A DNA stretch of 64,000 nt from Mycobacterium sp. MFM001 (GCF_003402475.1 NZ_BFAB01000001.1:1-64000), one strand, 5' to 3'. Shown: positions 1-12,942, counted from the stretch's first letter. Made by a program: numbers and translations. Notes: generated by a model not told the origin, from the sequence alone.

Positions 1-698
1 TGCGGCGACTCGGCGCGGCCGGCCGGCGCCAGCGGGCGGCTCGGTGCGGCGTTGCGGCGTCCGGCCGGCGCCGGAGCCGCAGCCTGCTGCGGCACGGGGG
101 GAAGCACCCGCAGCAGGTCGTTGAATTGGCGTACGGTGCGCAGGCCTTCGTCCCACTGGGCGCGGGTACTGGTGATCGGCATGCTGACCAGCGTCCAGTT
201 CTCTTCGTTCCACATGATCTCGGCGCAGTCCGGCGCGCTGTGCGCGAAGGTGACCATCCGCCGGTCGCAGGCGCGCCGGGCGGCGTCGAGGTTGGTCGAG
301 TACACCATCCGCGGCCCGATCGCCCCGAGTAGCCAAATGTCGTTCTCCCGAGGCTCTTTGAGGCCCTTGAGCCGCACGTCGACGACGACGTTGGTGCCCA
401 CCTTGCGGTGCAGCGCGATCACGGTGGCGACTTCTTCGAGGTCGAAGATGAACACCGCCTCGCCGCGGATCTGGCCCAGCACGACGTTGCGGGCCGGGAT
501 GTCGCCGACCGTCGACATGATGCCGCGCTTCCAGCGCTGGACGATCTCGGTGTTCTCCGGTTCGTAGTCGAAACCGTGTGAGCGCGCCCAGGACTTACGG
601 CGACGGCCCCGCCCGCGGCGCCGATCGATGTCGACGTACAGCAGCACCACCGCGCCGACAAAGCACAGCGCGGACAGCGTGAACCAAAGCGGGACCAT
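1..698 (-). CDS. ttfA: TtfA-like mycolate transport factor, 3' end cut by window edge
   Basis: The frame reads on the minus strand from ATG at 698 without a stop to base 1, giving about 232 residues. It begins with one membrane helix (about residues 4-22), then a basic Arg-rich stretch (RRRGRGRRRKSW) and a soluble domain containing MSTVGDIPARNVVLGQ and DIWLLGAIGPRMVYSTN. The sequence matches what I recall of Rv0383c, TtfA, the inner-membrane partner of MmpL3 needed for trehalose monomycolate transport. The end visible here is Pro/Ala-rich, consistent with approaching the C-terminus. It lies downstream of clpB on the same strand with a strong hairpin between them, so it is probably transcribed separately. 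The function is inherited from the family. Confidence 0.88.
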   Translation of the reverse strand, partial: MVPLWFTLSALCFVGAVVLLYVDIDRRRGRGRRRKSWARSHGFDYEPENTEIVQRWKRGIMSTVGDIPARNVVLGQIRGEAVFIFDLEEVATVIALHRKVGTNVVVDVRLKGLKEPRENDIWLLGAIGPRMVYSTNLDAARRACDRRMVTFAHSAPDCAEIMWNEENWTLVSMPITSTRAQWDEGLRTVRQFNDLLRVLPPVPQQAAAPAPAGRRNAAPSRPLAPAGRAESP

Positions 699-763
699 CG
701 GGCCTAGCGTACTTGCTACTGCCCCGGAATCACGAATGCTTGCAGGTCACAACCCCGTCACAC

Positions 764-820
764 CGAACGTCGACTTGTTGGGCGATTTCCGTGGGAAATG
801 CCGCAACAAGTCGACGTTCG
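764..820 (-). terminator. Long hairpin just after clpB
   Basis: The arms 764-780 and 804-820 are a perfect 17-bp inverted repeat (CGAACGTCGACTTGTTG and its complement). The inner 10 bases on each side pair again with three mismatches, leaving a 3-base loop, so about 24 of 27 positions pair. It starts 4 bases past the clpB stop codon. There is no U-tract, as is common for mycobacterial terminators. A terminator is the likely role; a mobile palindromic element cannot be excluded. Confidence 0.6.
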
Positions 821-823
821 CGC

Positions 824-3370
<2,547 letters not shown>

Positions 3371-3427
3371 GACACCTCCATTCCGTACAGGTAAAAAATG
3401 CTTGTCGCGATGTTCAACGCCGTCAAG

Positions 3428-3448
3428 GTTGAGTCTGTTCCGCTCAAG
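3428..3448. promoter_or_regulatory. HspR operator (HAIR) upstream of clpB
   Basis: Reads GTTGAGT-N7-GCTCAAG; on the clpB strand CTTGAGC-N7-ACTCAAC. This fits the HAIR consensus CTTGAGT-N7-ACTCAAG bound by HspR in actinobacteria with one mismatch in each half-site. It lies 58-78 bases upstream of the clpB start codon. The hspR gene is in the same window at 8761. Confidence 0.85.
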
Positions 3449-3515
3449 TCTAGCTATTTTGACACGATGTGGGCCTTCGCTGCGGATCGCGGGCGATGCC
3501 GCAGAATGAATCGCT

Positions 3516-4160
3516 ATGTCGAGCTATCCGCCGCCGATGCCACCCCAAGGGCCGCCGATGCCACCTCAGGGGCCGCCGGCTCCATATCCGCCGCAGGGGC
3601 CCTACCCGCCGCAAGGCCCGTATCCGCCGCAGGCGGGATACCCGCCCCAGCCGGATTGGCAACAGCCGCCTGCGTGGCCGCCGGCGCCGTCGGCCGCGCC
3701 GGACTGGATTCCCAGCCCCGCCGGATGGCGGGCGCCGCCACCCGGTGTGCGCCGGCGGAACCGGATCGTGTGGATCGTCGGCGGCATCGTCGCCGTCCTC
3801 GCGGCGGTGGCCGTGGCCGTCGCGCTCATTGCAACGGTCGGCTCCTCCAAGCCGAAGTCGGACGACGAGCAGATCCGCGCGTTGATCAGCCAGGCCGCGG
3901 ACACCAACAGCTCCGACGTCTCGGCGTTTCGCCGTCTGTGGTGCACCAAGATGCAGCAGATCATCGACCAGGTGAGCCAGGCCCATCCGGACATGAAGCC
4001 GCCCGGCGGCGGCACATCGCACGGACCGATCACGGTCAAATCCGTTCAGGTCAACGGCGATAAGGCCACCGCGGTGATTACCGGCACGGTGAACGGCAGA
4101 ACCCGCGACTCCCAGATGACCTTCGCCAAAGAAAACGGCGAATGGAAGCTTTGCCTGTAG
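3516..4160 (+). CDS. Proline-rich single-pass membrane protein, DUF4878-like
   Basis: 214 residues. Residues 1-80 are Pro/Gln/Tyr-rich with near repeats of PPMPPQGP and QGPYPPQ. One membrane helix follows (about 86-110, ending in [18 protein letters not shown]), then a globular domain of about 100 residues ([18 protein letters not shown]... EWKLCL) that resembles the small NTF2-like DUF4878/lumazine-type fold common in exported mycobacterial proteins. The expected topology is proline-rich tail in, globular domain out. The start ATG at 3516 begins MSSYPPP. It is divergent from clpB, separated by the HAIR site. The function is unknown. Confidence 0.8.
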   Translation: MSSYPPPMPPQGPPMPPQGPPAPYPPQGPYPPQGPYPPQAGYPPQPDWQQPPAWPPAPSAAPDWIPSPAGWRAPPPGVRRRNRIVWIVGGIVAVLAAVAVAVALIATVGSSKPKSDDEQIRALISQAADTNSSDVSAFRRLWCTKMQQIIDQVSQAHPDMKPPGGGTSHGPITVKSVQVNGDKATAVITGTVNGRTRDSQMTFAKENGEWKLCL

Positions 4161-4170
4161 CCGAGTCGGG

Positions 4171-4620
4171 TTAGCCGTCGAGCACTTCCCCCAGTTGGGC
4201 CGCAATGCGTACCCAGCCCTTGCCCATGATGGCCCGGGAGCGCTGCTGCACATCGTCGTCGGGATCAAATCCGCTGTGCCGCAGGATGACCCGCGTGCCG
4301 CGGCCTTCGGGACGCAACGTCCAGGTCACCAACCACGCCGCTGGTTGGTCCGAGCGCGCGTCGGCCCAGCTGATCGCAAGCTGTTCACATTCGACCACGC
4401 CGAGCACCTCGCAGACGATCTCGCCGGAGAACCCCACCGACGGCATTGGCTGGCCGTGAAAGCTGAACCGCGTGCCGACCACCGGCGCGAACCCACTCGG
4501 CTCCATCAGCCACCGCGCCATCAGCTCCGGCGTCGTCAGTGCCTGCCACACCCGCTCGGGCGGATGAGCGTAGAACTGCTCCACCTCGATCACCCGTGTG
4601 CCGTCGGCAATCTCCGTCAT
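4171..4620 (-). CDS. SRPBCC (AHSA1-like) domain protein
   Basis: 149 residues starting at MTEIADGTR. The Bet v1/START fold is recognisable from FYAHPPERVWQALTTPELMARWL at the N-terminus and a C-terminal GWVRIAAQLGEVL helix. The start ATG at 4620 overlaps the stop of the ArsR gene (ATGA), so the two are translationally coupled. Longer upstream in-frame sequence exists but would run through the ArsR gene. SRPBCC proteins paired with ArsR regulators bind small hydrophobic ligands or act as stress-related accessory proteins; the ligand cannot be read from the sequence. Confidence 0.85.
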   Translation of the reverse strand: MTEIADGTRVIEVEQFYAHPPERVWQALTTPELMARWLMEPSGFAPVVGTRFSFHGQPMPSVGFSGEIVCEVLGVVECEQLAISWADARSDQPAAWLVTWTLRPEGRGTRVILRHSGFDPDDDVQQRSRAIMGKGWVRIAAQLGEVLDG

Positions 4621-4961
4621 CGATCCTCCTCGGCCATCTCGTCGAGCACCCCACCCAGCGCGGTCAACCGGTTGCGCCAGAACCGTTCGTAGGGGCTCAG
4701 CCACGTCGAAATCGCCTGCAGTGGTTCAGGATTGACCCGGTAATGGCGAAACCTGCCATGCTTGTCCTCGGTCACCAATCCGCAGTTCCGCAACACCTTC
4801 AGGTGCTCGGACACACTGGGCCGGGCCATGTCGAAACGCTCAGCGAGGGTGACCACACTTCGCGGGCCGTCGAGCAGGATGTCGAGGATGTCGCGACGGG
4901 TCGGGTTGGCCAGCGCCGCGAAGACGACGTCGGTGCTGCTTGCCTTGGCGCGTGACGGCAT
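4617..4961 (-). CDS. ArsR-family winged-helix regulator
   Basis: 114 residues. The winged-helix domain spans about residues 10-85, with NPTRRDILDIL, a recognition helix MARPSVSEHLKVLRNCGLV and a wing EDKHGRFRHYRV. No CxC metal-binding motif is present in the alpha-3 helix, so it is unlikely to be a classical metal sensor. The C-terminal WLSPYERFWRNRL segment is typical of ArsR proteins that partner SRPBCC genes. It overlaps the SRPBCC gene by 4 bases. A perfect palindrome 12 bases upstream of its start suggests autoregulation. Confidence 0.88.
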   Translation of the reverse strand: MPSRAKASSTDVVFAALANPTRRDILDILLDGPRSVVTLAERFDMARPSVSEHLKVLRNCGLVTEDKHGRFRHYRVNPEPLQAISTWLSPYERFWRNRLTALGGVLDEMAEEDR

Positions 4962-4972
4962 GCGCCGATGTT

Positions 4973-4992
4973 AGGTAGGATTTTTCCTACCT
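4973..4992. promoter_or_regulatory. Perfect palindrome, probable ArsR operator
   Basis: AGGTAGGA-TTTT-TCCTACCT, a perfect 8-bp inverted repeat with a 4-base centre. It lies between the divergent starts of the ArsR gene (4961, minus) and the GAP-family gene (5013, plus), so one site could control both. Operator function is inferred from position and symmetry. Confidence 0.7.
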
Positions 4993-5012
4993 GTCAATGG
5001 TAGGGTTCTGAC

Positions 5013-5684
5013 GTGGCAGGCGGCTGGGGTTCGGAGCTGACCGGTCTGTTCTCGCTGGCCCTGGTGATCGCTCTCTCGCCGCTGTCAATCATCCCTGCCG
5101 TGCTGATCCTGCAGACGCCGCGGCCGCGGCCGAGCAGCCTGGCGTTCCTCGGCGGCTGGCTGCTGGCCTTGGCGGCGCTGACGGCCCTGTTCGTCTCTCT
5201 ATCCGGTCTGCTGGGCGGGCTCCACAAGTCTCCGCCGGTGTGGGCGTCGTGGCTGCGGATCGTGGTGGGCGCCGCGCTCATCGTCGTCGGCGTCATCCGG
5301 TGGCTGACCCGTCATCGCCACACGGATGCGCCTCGCTGGATGCGATCGCTCGCCAACCTCACTCCCGGGCGGGCGGCAATCACCGGGGCGCTGCTGGCCG
5401 TCGTGCGCCTCGAGGTGCTGTTGCTTTGTGCCGCAGCCGGTTTGGTGATCGGCAGCGCCGGGCTGGGGCTCGCCCGGGCTTGGACGGCTGCGGCCTTCTT
5501 TGTCGCCGTCGCCGCGTCGACGGTGGCGATACCGGTGCTGGCCTACGCCGCGGCGGGCGATCGCCTCGACGACCCGCTGGCTCGGCTCCAGGACTGGATG
5601 GAGCGCCACAATGCGGAGATGCTGGCGGCCCTCCTGCTGGTGATGGGATTGTTAGTGCTGTACAAAGGAATTCACGGCATCTAG
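5013..5684 (+). CDS. GAP-family (LysE-like) membrane protein
   Basis: 223 residues with about six predicted membrane helices: an N-terminal ALVIALSPLSIIPAVLIL with the LSPLxxxPxVLIL signature, helices near 45-65 and 78-95, a polar loop, then three more. This resembles the GAP/Sap family (Pfam Sap, sulfolipid-1-addressing protein), membrane proteins linked to export of mycobacterial glycolipids, distantly related to LysE. The start is GTG at 5013, 52 bases from the ArsR start on the other strand. Its stop overlaps the aqpZ stop by four bases (CTAG read on both strands). The transported substrate is unknown. Confidence 0.75.
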   Translation: MAGGWGSELTGLFSLALVIALSPLSIIPAVLILQTPRPRPSSLAFLGGWLLALAALTALFVSLSGLLGGLHKSPPVWASWLRIVVGAALIVVGVIRWLTRHRHTDAPRWMRSLANLTPGRAAITGALLAVVRLEVLLLCAAAGLVIGSAGLGLARAWTAAAFFVAVAASTVAIPVLAYAAAGDRLDDPLARLQDWMERHNAEMLAALLLVMGLLVLYKGIHGI

Positions 5685-6454
5685 CCGGCGGGGGCCGGCT
5701 GATCCGGCGCCTCGTGGCGGGCCGTTTTGACGGGTTCCTGGCGCTGGCCGAACAGATATGGATAGGCGATGCCGGCGATCGCCCCACCGACCAGTGGCGC
5801 CAGCCAGAACACCCACAGCTGTGCGGGCGCGCCGTCGCCGTTGAAGAAGGCGACGCCGGTGGAGCGGGCCGGGTTGATCGACGCGTTGGAGATCGGGATC
5901 GCCACGATGTTGGCCAGGGCCAACGTGAGTCCGATGGCCAAGCCTGCGAAGCCGTTTGGCGCCCGGTTGTCGGTAGAGCCGAGAATCACGAACAGGAACA
6001 TCGCCGTCAGCACGATCTCGGCAAGTATCACGGCACCCAGCGAGTAGCCGCCGGGCGAGTGTTCGCCGTAGCCATTTGCGGCCATGCTTCCCTTCGCGGT
6101 GAAACCGGCCGTGCCGCTGGCGATGAAGTAGATCACCAGGCCTGCGAGCAGGCCGCCGATCACCTGAACGACCCAATACGGAAGCAGCGCTTTCCATTCC
6201 ATCCGGCGTGCCAGCGCCGCGCCCAGCGTGACGGCCGGATTGAAGTGTCCACCGGAGATGTAGCCGAACGCGTACACCCCGGTCAACACCGTCAGACCGA
6301 ACGCGAGCGCCACACCGAGATAGCCGATCCCGACCGATATTCCGTCATCGAGGACTTCGGCGGCGAAAACCGCGCTGCCGCACCCGCCGAGCACCAGCCA
6401 GAAGGTCCCGAGTAGCTCCGCCAGTAGCCTCTGGAGCATCGTTGAACCAGACAT
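5681..6454 (-). CDS. aqpZ: Aquaporin Z-type water channel
   Basis: 257 residues, six membrane helices and two half-helices carrying the NPA boxes GGHFNPAVTLG (about residues 70-80) and NASINPARSTG (about 190-200). This is the MIP-family signature, and the overall pattern fits AqpZ rather than the longer GlpF. The ATG at 6454 gives MSGSTMLQRLLAELLGTFWL with the usual glutamate in helix 1. H37Rv is not known to me to carry this gene, so it may be an addition relative to M. tuberculosis. It is convergent with the GAP-family gene, sharing CTAG, and divergent from the globin-reductase gene. Confidence 0.93.
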   Translation of the reverse strand: MSGSTMLQRLLAELLGTFWLVLGGCGSAVFAAEVLDDGISVGIGYLGVALAFGLTVLTGVYAFGYISGGHFNPAVTLGAALARRMEWKALLPYWVVQVIGGLLAGLVIYFIASGTAGFTAKGSMAANGYGEHSPGGYSLGAVILAEIVLTAMFLFVILGSTDNRAPNGFAGLAIGLTLALANIVAIPISNASINPARSTGVAFFNGDGAPAQLWVFWLAPLVGGAIAGIAYPYLFGQRQEPVKTARHEAPDQPAPAG

Positions 6455-6596
6455 GTGATACCGCCTTCGCCATTGAACGGGTATGCCTTTTCGGCAGGAT
6501 CACATAGTTCGGTGGCGGCGCACTCGGCCGTGGCCGAATCGTTCTTCGATAGATACGAAAAGGGTCGGTCGGCGAACGCGCCTAAAATCGTCGCCC

Positions 6597-7769
6597 GTGG
6601 GCCTAGAAGACCGGGATGCGCTGCGGGTATTGCATGCCGCCTTCAACGAGGAGGCCGCACGCGATGCCAGCAGCCTGATCGGCCGCTTCTACACCCGCTG
6701 GTTTTCCCTCGACGTCGCGCTGCGGGACATGTTCCCGCCGGACATGGCGGGTCAGCGGGCCGCATTCGCGCACGCGATGGACTGGGTATACGGCGAACTC
6801 GTCGCGCAGCGGGCGCAGGCGCCGGTGGCGTTTTTGGCTCAGCTCGGCCGTGATCACCGCAAATACGGCGTGGCTGCCCAGCATTACGAGACCTTGCGGC
6901 AGGCGTTGTATGCGACGCTGCGCGACGAGCTGGCCGAGGCCTGGACCGACGCGGTCGACGAGGCGGCGCGGCAGTCGCTGAACCTGATCACCGGGGTGAT
7001 GAGCGGCGCCGCCGACGCCGAAGACGGCCCGGCGTGGTGGGACGGCACGGTGATCGAACACCTGCGGGTGTCGCGCGACCTCGCAGTGGTGCGGCTGCAG
7101 CTGGACCGCCCGCTGCACTACCACCCGGGCCAGTACGTCAACGTCGCCGTGCCGCAGTGCCCGCGGCGGTGGCGCTACCTGACGCCGGCCATCCCGCCGG
7201 ATGAGGGCGGCGCGATCGAATTCCACGTGCGGGCAGTGCCGGGCGGCCTGGTCAGTACCGCAATCGTCGGCGAAACCCAGCCCGGTGACCGGTGGCGGCT
7301 GTCCAGCCCGCACGGCGCGCTGCAGGTCGACCGCGACGGCGGCGACGTGCTGATGGTGGCGGGCAGCACGGGCCTGGCGCCGCTGCGCTCGATCGTGATG
7401 GACCTCGCCCGCTGGGCGGAGAACCCGCGGGTGCACATGTTCTTCGGCGGGCGCTATCCGTGCGAGCTCTACGACCTGCCCACGCTGTGGCAGATCGCGG
7501 CGCACAACCCGTGGCTGTCGGTGTCGCCCGTTTCGGAGTACACCGCCGACCCGCAGTGGGCCCGGGACTACCCGGACGTGACACCGCCGCGGGGTCTGCA
7601 CGTGCGCCAGACCGGCCGGCTGCCCGAGGTGGTCACCCGATACGGCGGCTGGGGTGACCGGCAGATCCTGATCTGCGGCGGGCCGGCGATGGTGCGCGCC
7701 ACCAAGGCGGCGCTGATCGCCAAAGGGGCGCCGCCGGAGCGCATCCAGCACGACCCGCTCTCCAGCTAG
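6597..7769 (+). CDS. Globin-reductase, flavohaemoglobin-like (Rv0385-like)
   Basis: 390 residues from GTG at 6597, the length I recall for Rv0385; longer in-frame starts upstream encode nothing globin-like. Residues about 1-130 are a globin domain (FYTRWFSLDVALRDMFP, proximal region FLAQLGRDHRKYGV). Residues about 150-250 are an FAD-binding domain with RWRYLTPAI in place of the usual RxYS, and about 255-390 an NAD(P)-binding domain (VAGSTGLAPLRSIV; ICGGPAMVRATKAAL). It is a type II-like flavohaemoglobin family member that probably moves electrons from NAD(P)H to haem-bound oxygen. The changed flavin motif suggests it is not a standard NO dioxygenase. Confidence 0.85.
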   Translation: MGLEDRDALRVLHAAFNEEAARDASSLIGRFYTRWFSLDVALRDMFPPDMAGQRAAFAHAMDWVYGELVAQRAQAPVAFLAQLGRDHRKYGVAAQHYETLRQALYATLRDELAEAWTDAVDEAARQSLNLITGVMSGAADAEDGPAWWDGTVIEHLRVSRDLAVVRLQLDRPLHYHPGQYVNVAVPQCPRRWRYLTPAIPPDEGGAIEFHVRAVPGGLVSTAIVGETQPGDRWRLSSPHGALQVDRDGGDVLMVAGSTGLAPLRSIVMDLARWAENPRVHMFFGGRYPCELYDLPTLWQIAAHNPWLSVSPVSEYTADPQWARDYPDVTPPRGLHVRQTGRLPEVVTRYGGWGDRQILICGGPAMVRATKAALIAKGAPPERIQHDPLSS

Positions 7770-7779
7770 CCTGGGCTGC

Positions 7780-8664
7780 ATGCAGATCGTCACGTTGCGC
7801 GACCCGTCGGCGCCTGTCGAGGCGCAGTTCGTGCCGGAGGCCGGGATGATCGGCGTCTCGCTGACCGACTCCGGAGTGCAGCTGCTCGGCCAGCGCCGCG
7901 GCCTGGACGCCTACGTCGCCGACGGAAAGACGATGGGTATCCCGCTGCTGTATCCGTGGGCGAATCGGTTGAGCGGACGCAGTTACGACGTCGACGGCGA
8001 AGAAGTCACGTTGGCGCCCAACACGTTTCGGACCGACCCGAACGGGTTGCCCATCCACGGAATGCTGGCCGCCTATCCGCGCTGGCGTGTGGTGGCGCAG
8101 ACGGACAACGAGCTCACCGCCGAAGTGGATTTCGGCGCCGACCCAGATCTGCTGGCCAGCTTCCCGTTTCCGCATCTGCTGGCGCTGACCGTGCGGTTGT
8201 CGGAGCGTACGCTCACCGTGCGCACATCGGTGACTCCCACCGCGGACAAGCCCGTTCCGCTGTGCTTCGGCTTTCACCCTTACTTGCAACTGCCCGACGC
8301 GCCGCGCAGCGACTGGATCATCGAGACCCCGCCGCTGCGCCACCTGGGGCTCGACGAGCGGGGACTGCCCACCGGCGAGTCGACTGCCCAGCAAGCTCTC
8401 ACGGAGCCGTTGGGCGACAAGACATTCGACGACGGCTACGACCAGGTTCCCGACGGTGCGGTGTTCGCAGTGTCCGGCGGCGGTAGGCGCATCGAGGTTC
8501 GCTTCGACCAGCGGTATCCGGCGGCGCAGATCTTCGCGCCGCCGGGCGAGGACGTGGTGTGCTTCGAGCCGATGGCCGCGCCCACTGATGCGCTGCGCCG
8601 CGGCGGTTATCGGGTGGCGCGGCCGGGCGACTCGGCCGTCGCCCAGTTCTCGATCCGAGTGTGA
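7780..8664 (+). CDS. Aldose 1-epimerase family protein
   Basis: 294 residues. The mutarotase-like beta-sandwich is recognisable from GIPLLYPWANRLSG near residues 50-63, PIHGMLA (a catalytic His region) near 90, CFGFHPYLQLP near 165 with the second His, and the C-terminal CFEPMAAPTDALR, which carries the conserved glutamate region. Such enzymes interconvert alpha and beta anomers of sugars or sugar phosphates. It starts 10 bases after the preceding globin-reductase gene, suggesting co-transcription. The substrate is not determinable. Confidence 0.88.
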   Translation: MQIVTLRDPSAPVEAQFVPEAGMIGVSLTDSGVQLLGQRRGLDAYVADGKTMGIPLLYPWANRLSGRSYDVDGEEVTLAPNTFRTDPNGLPIHGMLAAYPRWRVVAQTDNELTAEVDFGADPDLLASFPFPHLLALTVRLSERTLTVRTSVTPTADKPVPLCFGFHPYLQLPDAPRSDWIIETPPLRHLGLDERGLPTGESTAQQALTEPLGDKTFDDGYDQVPDGAVFAVSGGGRRIEVRFDQRYPAAQIFAPPGEDVVCFEPMAAPTDALRRGGYRVARPGDSAVAQFSIRV

Positions 8665-8683
8665 GGGCGCGAGGACTTCCCCC

Positions 8684-8742
8684 GCGAGACAGAAGTAGTG
8701 GTTGTGCAAATGGGAAAAGCACAACCCTGGCTTCTGTTTCGC
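8684..8742. terminator. Imperfect long hairpin between convergent genes
   Basis: Arms 8684-8707 and 8719-8742 pair at 19 of 24 positions (core GGTTGTGC with GCACAACC, and CAGAAG with CTTCTG) around an 11-base loop. It sits between the convergent epimerase and hspR genes and probably terminates from both sides. Confidence 0.55.
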
Positions 8743-8757
8743 GCCCGAAGCGGGCGC
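8741..8757 (-). terminator. GC-rich hairpin at the hspR 3' end
   Basis: GCGCCCG-AAG-CGGGCGC, a perfect 7-bp stem with a 3-base loop, 3 bases past the hspR stop codon. It touches the larger hairpin on its other side. It is a likely terminator of the dnaK operon. Confidence 0.5.
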
Positions 8758-8760
8758 AAG

Positions 8761-9141
8761 TTAGCGCCGCGGCCGCCAGACCACGACCGCGGTGCTCTTG
8801 GGCACCACAGCCAGGTCGCGCCGCTGGTTGGCGCGCAGCGCCTCGATCTCGGCGGCCATCTCCTTGAGACGGGCCTGTAGCGCCTCGACCTGATTGGTCA
8901 ACTCGATGATGCGTTTGATGCCGGCCAGGTTGACACCCTCGTCCTGGGAGAGCCGCTGCACTTCGCGGAGCAGTTCGACGTCTCGCTGCGAATACCGCCG
9001 TCCCCCACCGGAACTGCGCTGCGGGCTGACCAGGCCGAGCCGGTCGTAGGTGCGCAGTGTCTGCGCATGCATGCCGGCCAGCTCGGCGGCCACCGAGATC
9101 AGAAATGTCCGGGAGTCTTGCTCTTTGGAGTTCTTGGCCAT
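8761..9141 (-). CDS. hspR: HspR heat-shock repressor (MerR-type)
   Basis: 126 residues. A MerR-like winged-helix domain (about 13-80) shows ISVAAELAGMHAQTLRTYDRLGLV and the wing SSGGGRRYSQRDVELL. A coiled-coil region (about 85-110) follows, then a hydrophobic C-terminal VVVWRPRR. HspR represses the dnaK operon and clpB through HAIR sites with DnaK as co-repressor; three such sites are in this window. Last gene of the dnaK-grpE-dnaJ1-hspR operon, sharing one base with dnaJ1 (TGATG). Confidence 0.97.
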   Translation of the reverse strand: MAKNSKEQDSRTFLISVAAELAGMHAQTLRTYDRLGLVSPQRSSGGGRRYSQRDVELLREVQRLSQDEGVNLAGIKRIIELTNQVEALQARLKEMAAEIEALRANQRRDLAVVPKSTAVVVWRPRR

Positions 9142-10328
9142 CAGCGATTACCTGCCCATCCGGCCCGCGGGTCGAAGCCGCTGGCCCGCTCGGCAGCGGC
9201 ATAGGCCTCCAACGCTTCCTTCGCGGAACTGTCCAGATTCGGTGGGACTGCGACCTTTACCGTGACCAGCAAGTCGCCGTTGCCGCCACTGCGCTTGGGC
9301 ACGCCGCGGCCACGCACCCGCAGGATACGGCCGTCGGCAGTGCCCTTGGGCACCTTGACCCCGACCCTGCCGTCCAGCGTCGGCACCGAAAGCGTTGTGC
9401 CCAGCGCCAATTCGCTGAAGCTCACCGGAATGGTCACGGTCAGGTCGTCGCCGTCGCGTCCGAACACCGGGTCCGGCCGCACGTGCACGGTGACATACAG
9501 GTCACCCGACGGGGCACCGCGCAGACCGGCCTCGCCCTGACCGGCCAGCCGGATCCGTTGCCCGTCCTCGACGCCCGGCGGGATGCGCACGTTGATGGTG
9601 CGGGTGCGGGTGGTGACACCGGTGCCCTTACATTCCGAGCAGGGGTGCTCGATGATCGACCCGCTGCCGCGGCAGTCGGTGCAGGGTTCGGAAAAGCCGA
9701 AAGCCCCTTGGTTGCGGCTGATTACCCCCGAGCCATTACAGGTGGGGCACACCTTCGGGCTGGTGCCCGGCCGCGCCCCGCTGCCATGGCAGTTAGTACA
9801 CGGCGCCGGGCTGGTCAGCCGCAACGGCATCGCCACACCCTTGGTGGCCTCGACGAAGCTCAGCTCCGCTTCGGTCTCCAGGTCGTTGCCGCGCCGCGGC
9901 CGGCTCGGCCGGGGCGCCGACGCCCCGCGTCCGAACAGGCCGCCGAACAGGTCGCCGATGTTGCTGCCGCCGGTGCGGCCGGCGGCGTCGAACAAGTCGC
10001 CCAAGTTGAACTCGGCGCCGTCGCCGCCCATGCCGAAGCCGCCGAATCCGCCACCGCCGCCGCCGTTGAATCGCCGGCCAAATCCGCCGCCGGCGAACAG
10101 GCGTCGGGTTTCGTCGTATTCCTTGCGCTTGGCCGGATCCGACAGCACGCTGTTGGCCTCGGAGACCGCCTTGAACCGGTCCGCGGCGCGCGTGTTGTTC
10201 GGGTTTCGGTCGGGATGCAGCTCGGAGGCCAGCTTGCGGTAGGCCCGCTTGATCTCGTCCTGGCTGGCGTCAGGGGAGACGCCCAGCTCCTTGTAGAAGT
10301 CTTTTTCGACCCACTCGCGTTGGGCCAT
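9141..10328 (-). CDS. dnaJ1: DnaJ co-chaperone
   Basis: 395 residues. It has the J domain with HPDRNP near residue 38, a long Gly/Phe region (RRFNGGGGGGFGG), four zinc-binding CxxCxGxG repeats (CTNCHGSG, CPTCNGSG, CTDCRGSG, CSECKGTG, about 165-235) and the C-terminal substrate-binding domains. It stimulates DnaK ATPase. The linkage to hspR and grpE marks it as DnaJ1 rather than the second mycobacterial DnaJ. It ends overlapping hspR by one base; 53 bases separate it from grpE. Confidence 0.97.
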   Translation of the reverse strand: MAQREWVEKDFYKELGVSPDASQDEIKRAYRKLASELHPDRNPNNTRAADRFKAVSEANSVLSDPAKRKEYDETRRLFAGGGFGRRFNGGGGGGFGGFGMGGDGAEFNLGDLFDAAGRTGGSNIGDLFGGLFGRGASAPRPSRPRRGNDLETEAELSFVEATKGVAMPLRLTSPAPCTNCHGSGARPGTSPKVCPTCNGSGVISRNQGAFGFSEPCTDCRGSGSIIEHPCSECKGTGVTTRTRTINVRIPPGVEDGQRIRLAGQGEAGLRGAPSGDLYVTVHVRPDPVFGRDGDDLTVTIPVSFSELALGTTLSVPTLDGRVGVKVPKGTADGRILRVRGRGVPKRSGGNGDLLVTVKVAVPPNLDSSAKEALEAYAAAERASGFDPRAGWAGNR

Positions 10329-10381
10329 TCCGCGTCACCCCCTCTCACCTTCCTGGAGTTGTGTGTTTATTAAACCTTCCG

Positions 10382-11031
10382 TCAATTCTCCGACGGTTCC
10401 GATTCTGTGTTCTGCTCACCGCTATTGGCGTCAGCCGGCGGCTCCGATTCGACAGCGGCCTCGTCGGCGACAGTGTCGACGACGCCGACCATTGCGTGGC
10501 GCAAGATCTGGTCGCCGAGCTTGTAGCCCTGCCGCATGACGTGGCCGATCACCGGCTTGGAACCTTCGGCTCCGTCGCCCTCATGCTGGACGGCTTCGTG
10601 CAGCGCCGGGTCGAAGTCGTCGCCCTCGGCGCCGAACGCCGTCAACCCCAACCCGTTCAGCGCACTGGTCAGCTTGTCGGCGACCGAGCGCAGCGGACCC
10701 GACTCCAGATCACCGTGGCTGCGCGCACGATCGAGATCGTCGAGCACACCCAGCAATTGGCTCACCACCGCTGCTTTGGCCCGGTCGGCTGCGGCCTGCT
10801 GGTCACGCAGCGCGCGCTTGCGGTAGTTGGCGAAGTCGGCGTGCGCCCGCTGCAGGTCGGCGGTCAGCTCGGCGACCTTGTCGGCGGCGTCGGGCGCCGC
10901 CGAAGCCGTCGCAGCTTCCGGAGCCGGCCCGCTGGGGGCCGGCTCGGAAGCTGCATGACGTACCTCGCCGGTTTCCGGGTCAATCCGCCGCTTGTCGGTG
11001 ACCGTTACCTGTTCGTGTGGATTGCCTTCCG

Positions 11032-11035
<4 letters not shown>
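10382..11035 (-). CDS. grpE: GrpE nucleotide-exchange factor
   Basis: 217 residues. An acidic/Ala-rich disordered N-terminus (about 1-60) precedes the long coiled-coil ([20 protein letters not shown]) and the C-terminal beta domain with [16 protein letters not shown], the GrpE signature. It releases ADP from DnaK. ATG at 11035 overlaps the dnaK stop (ATGA), coupling translation of partners. Confidence 0.97.
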
Positions 11036-12903
<1,868 letters not shown>

Positions 12904-12942
12904 AGTGAATCCTCCCTGATAGTCGAGCTTCTATTGCACTAC

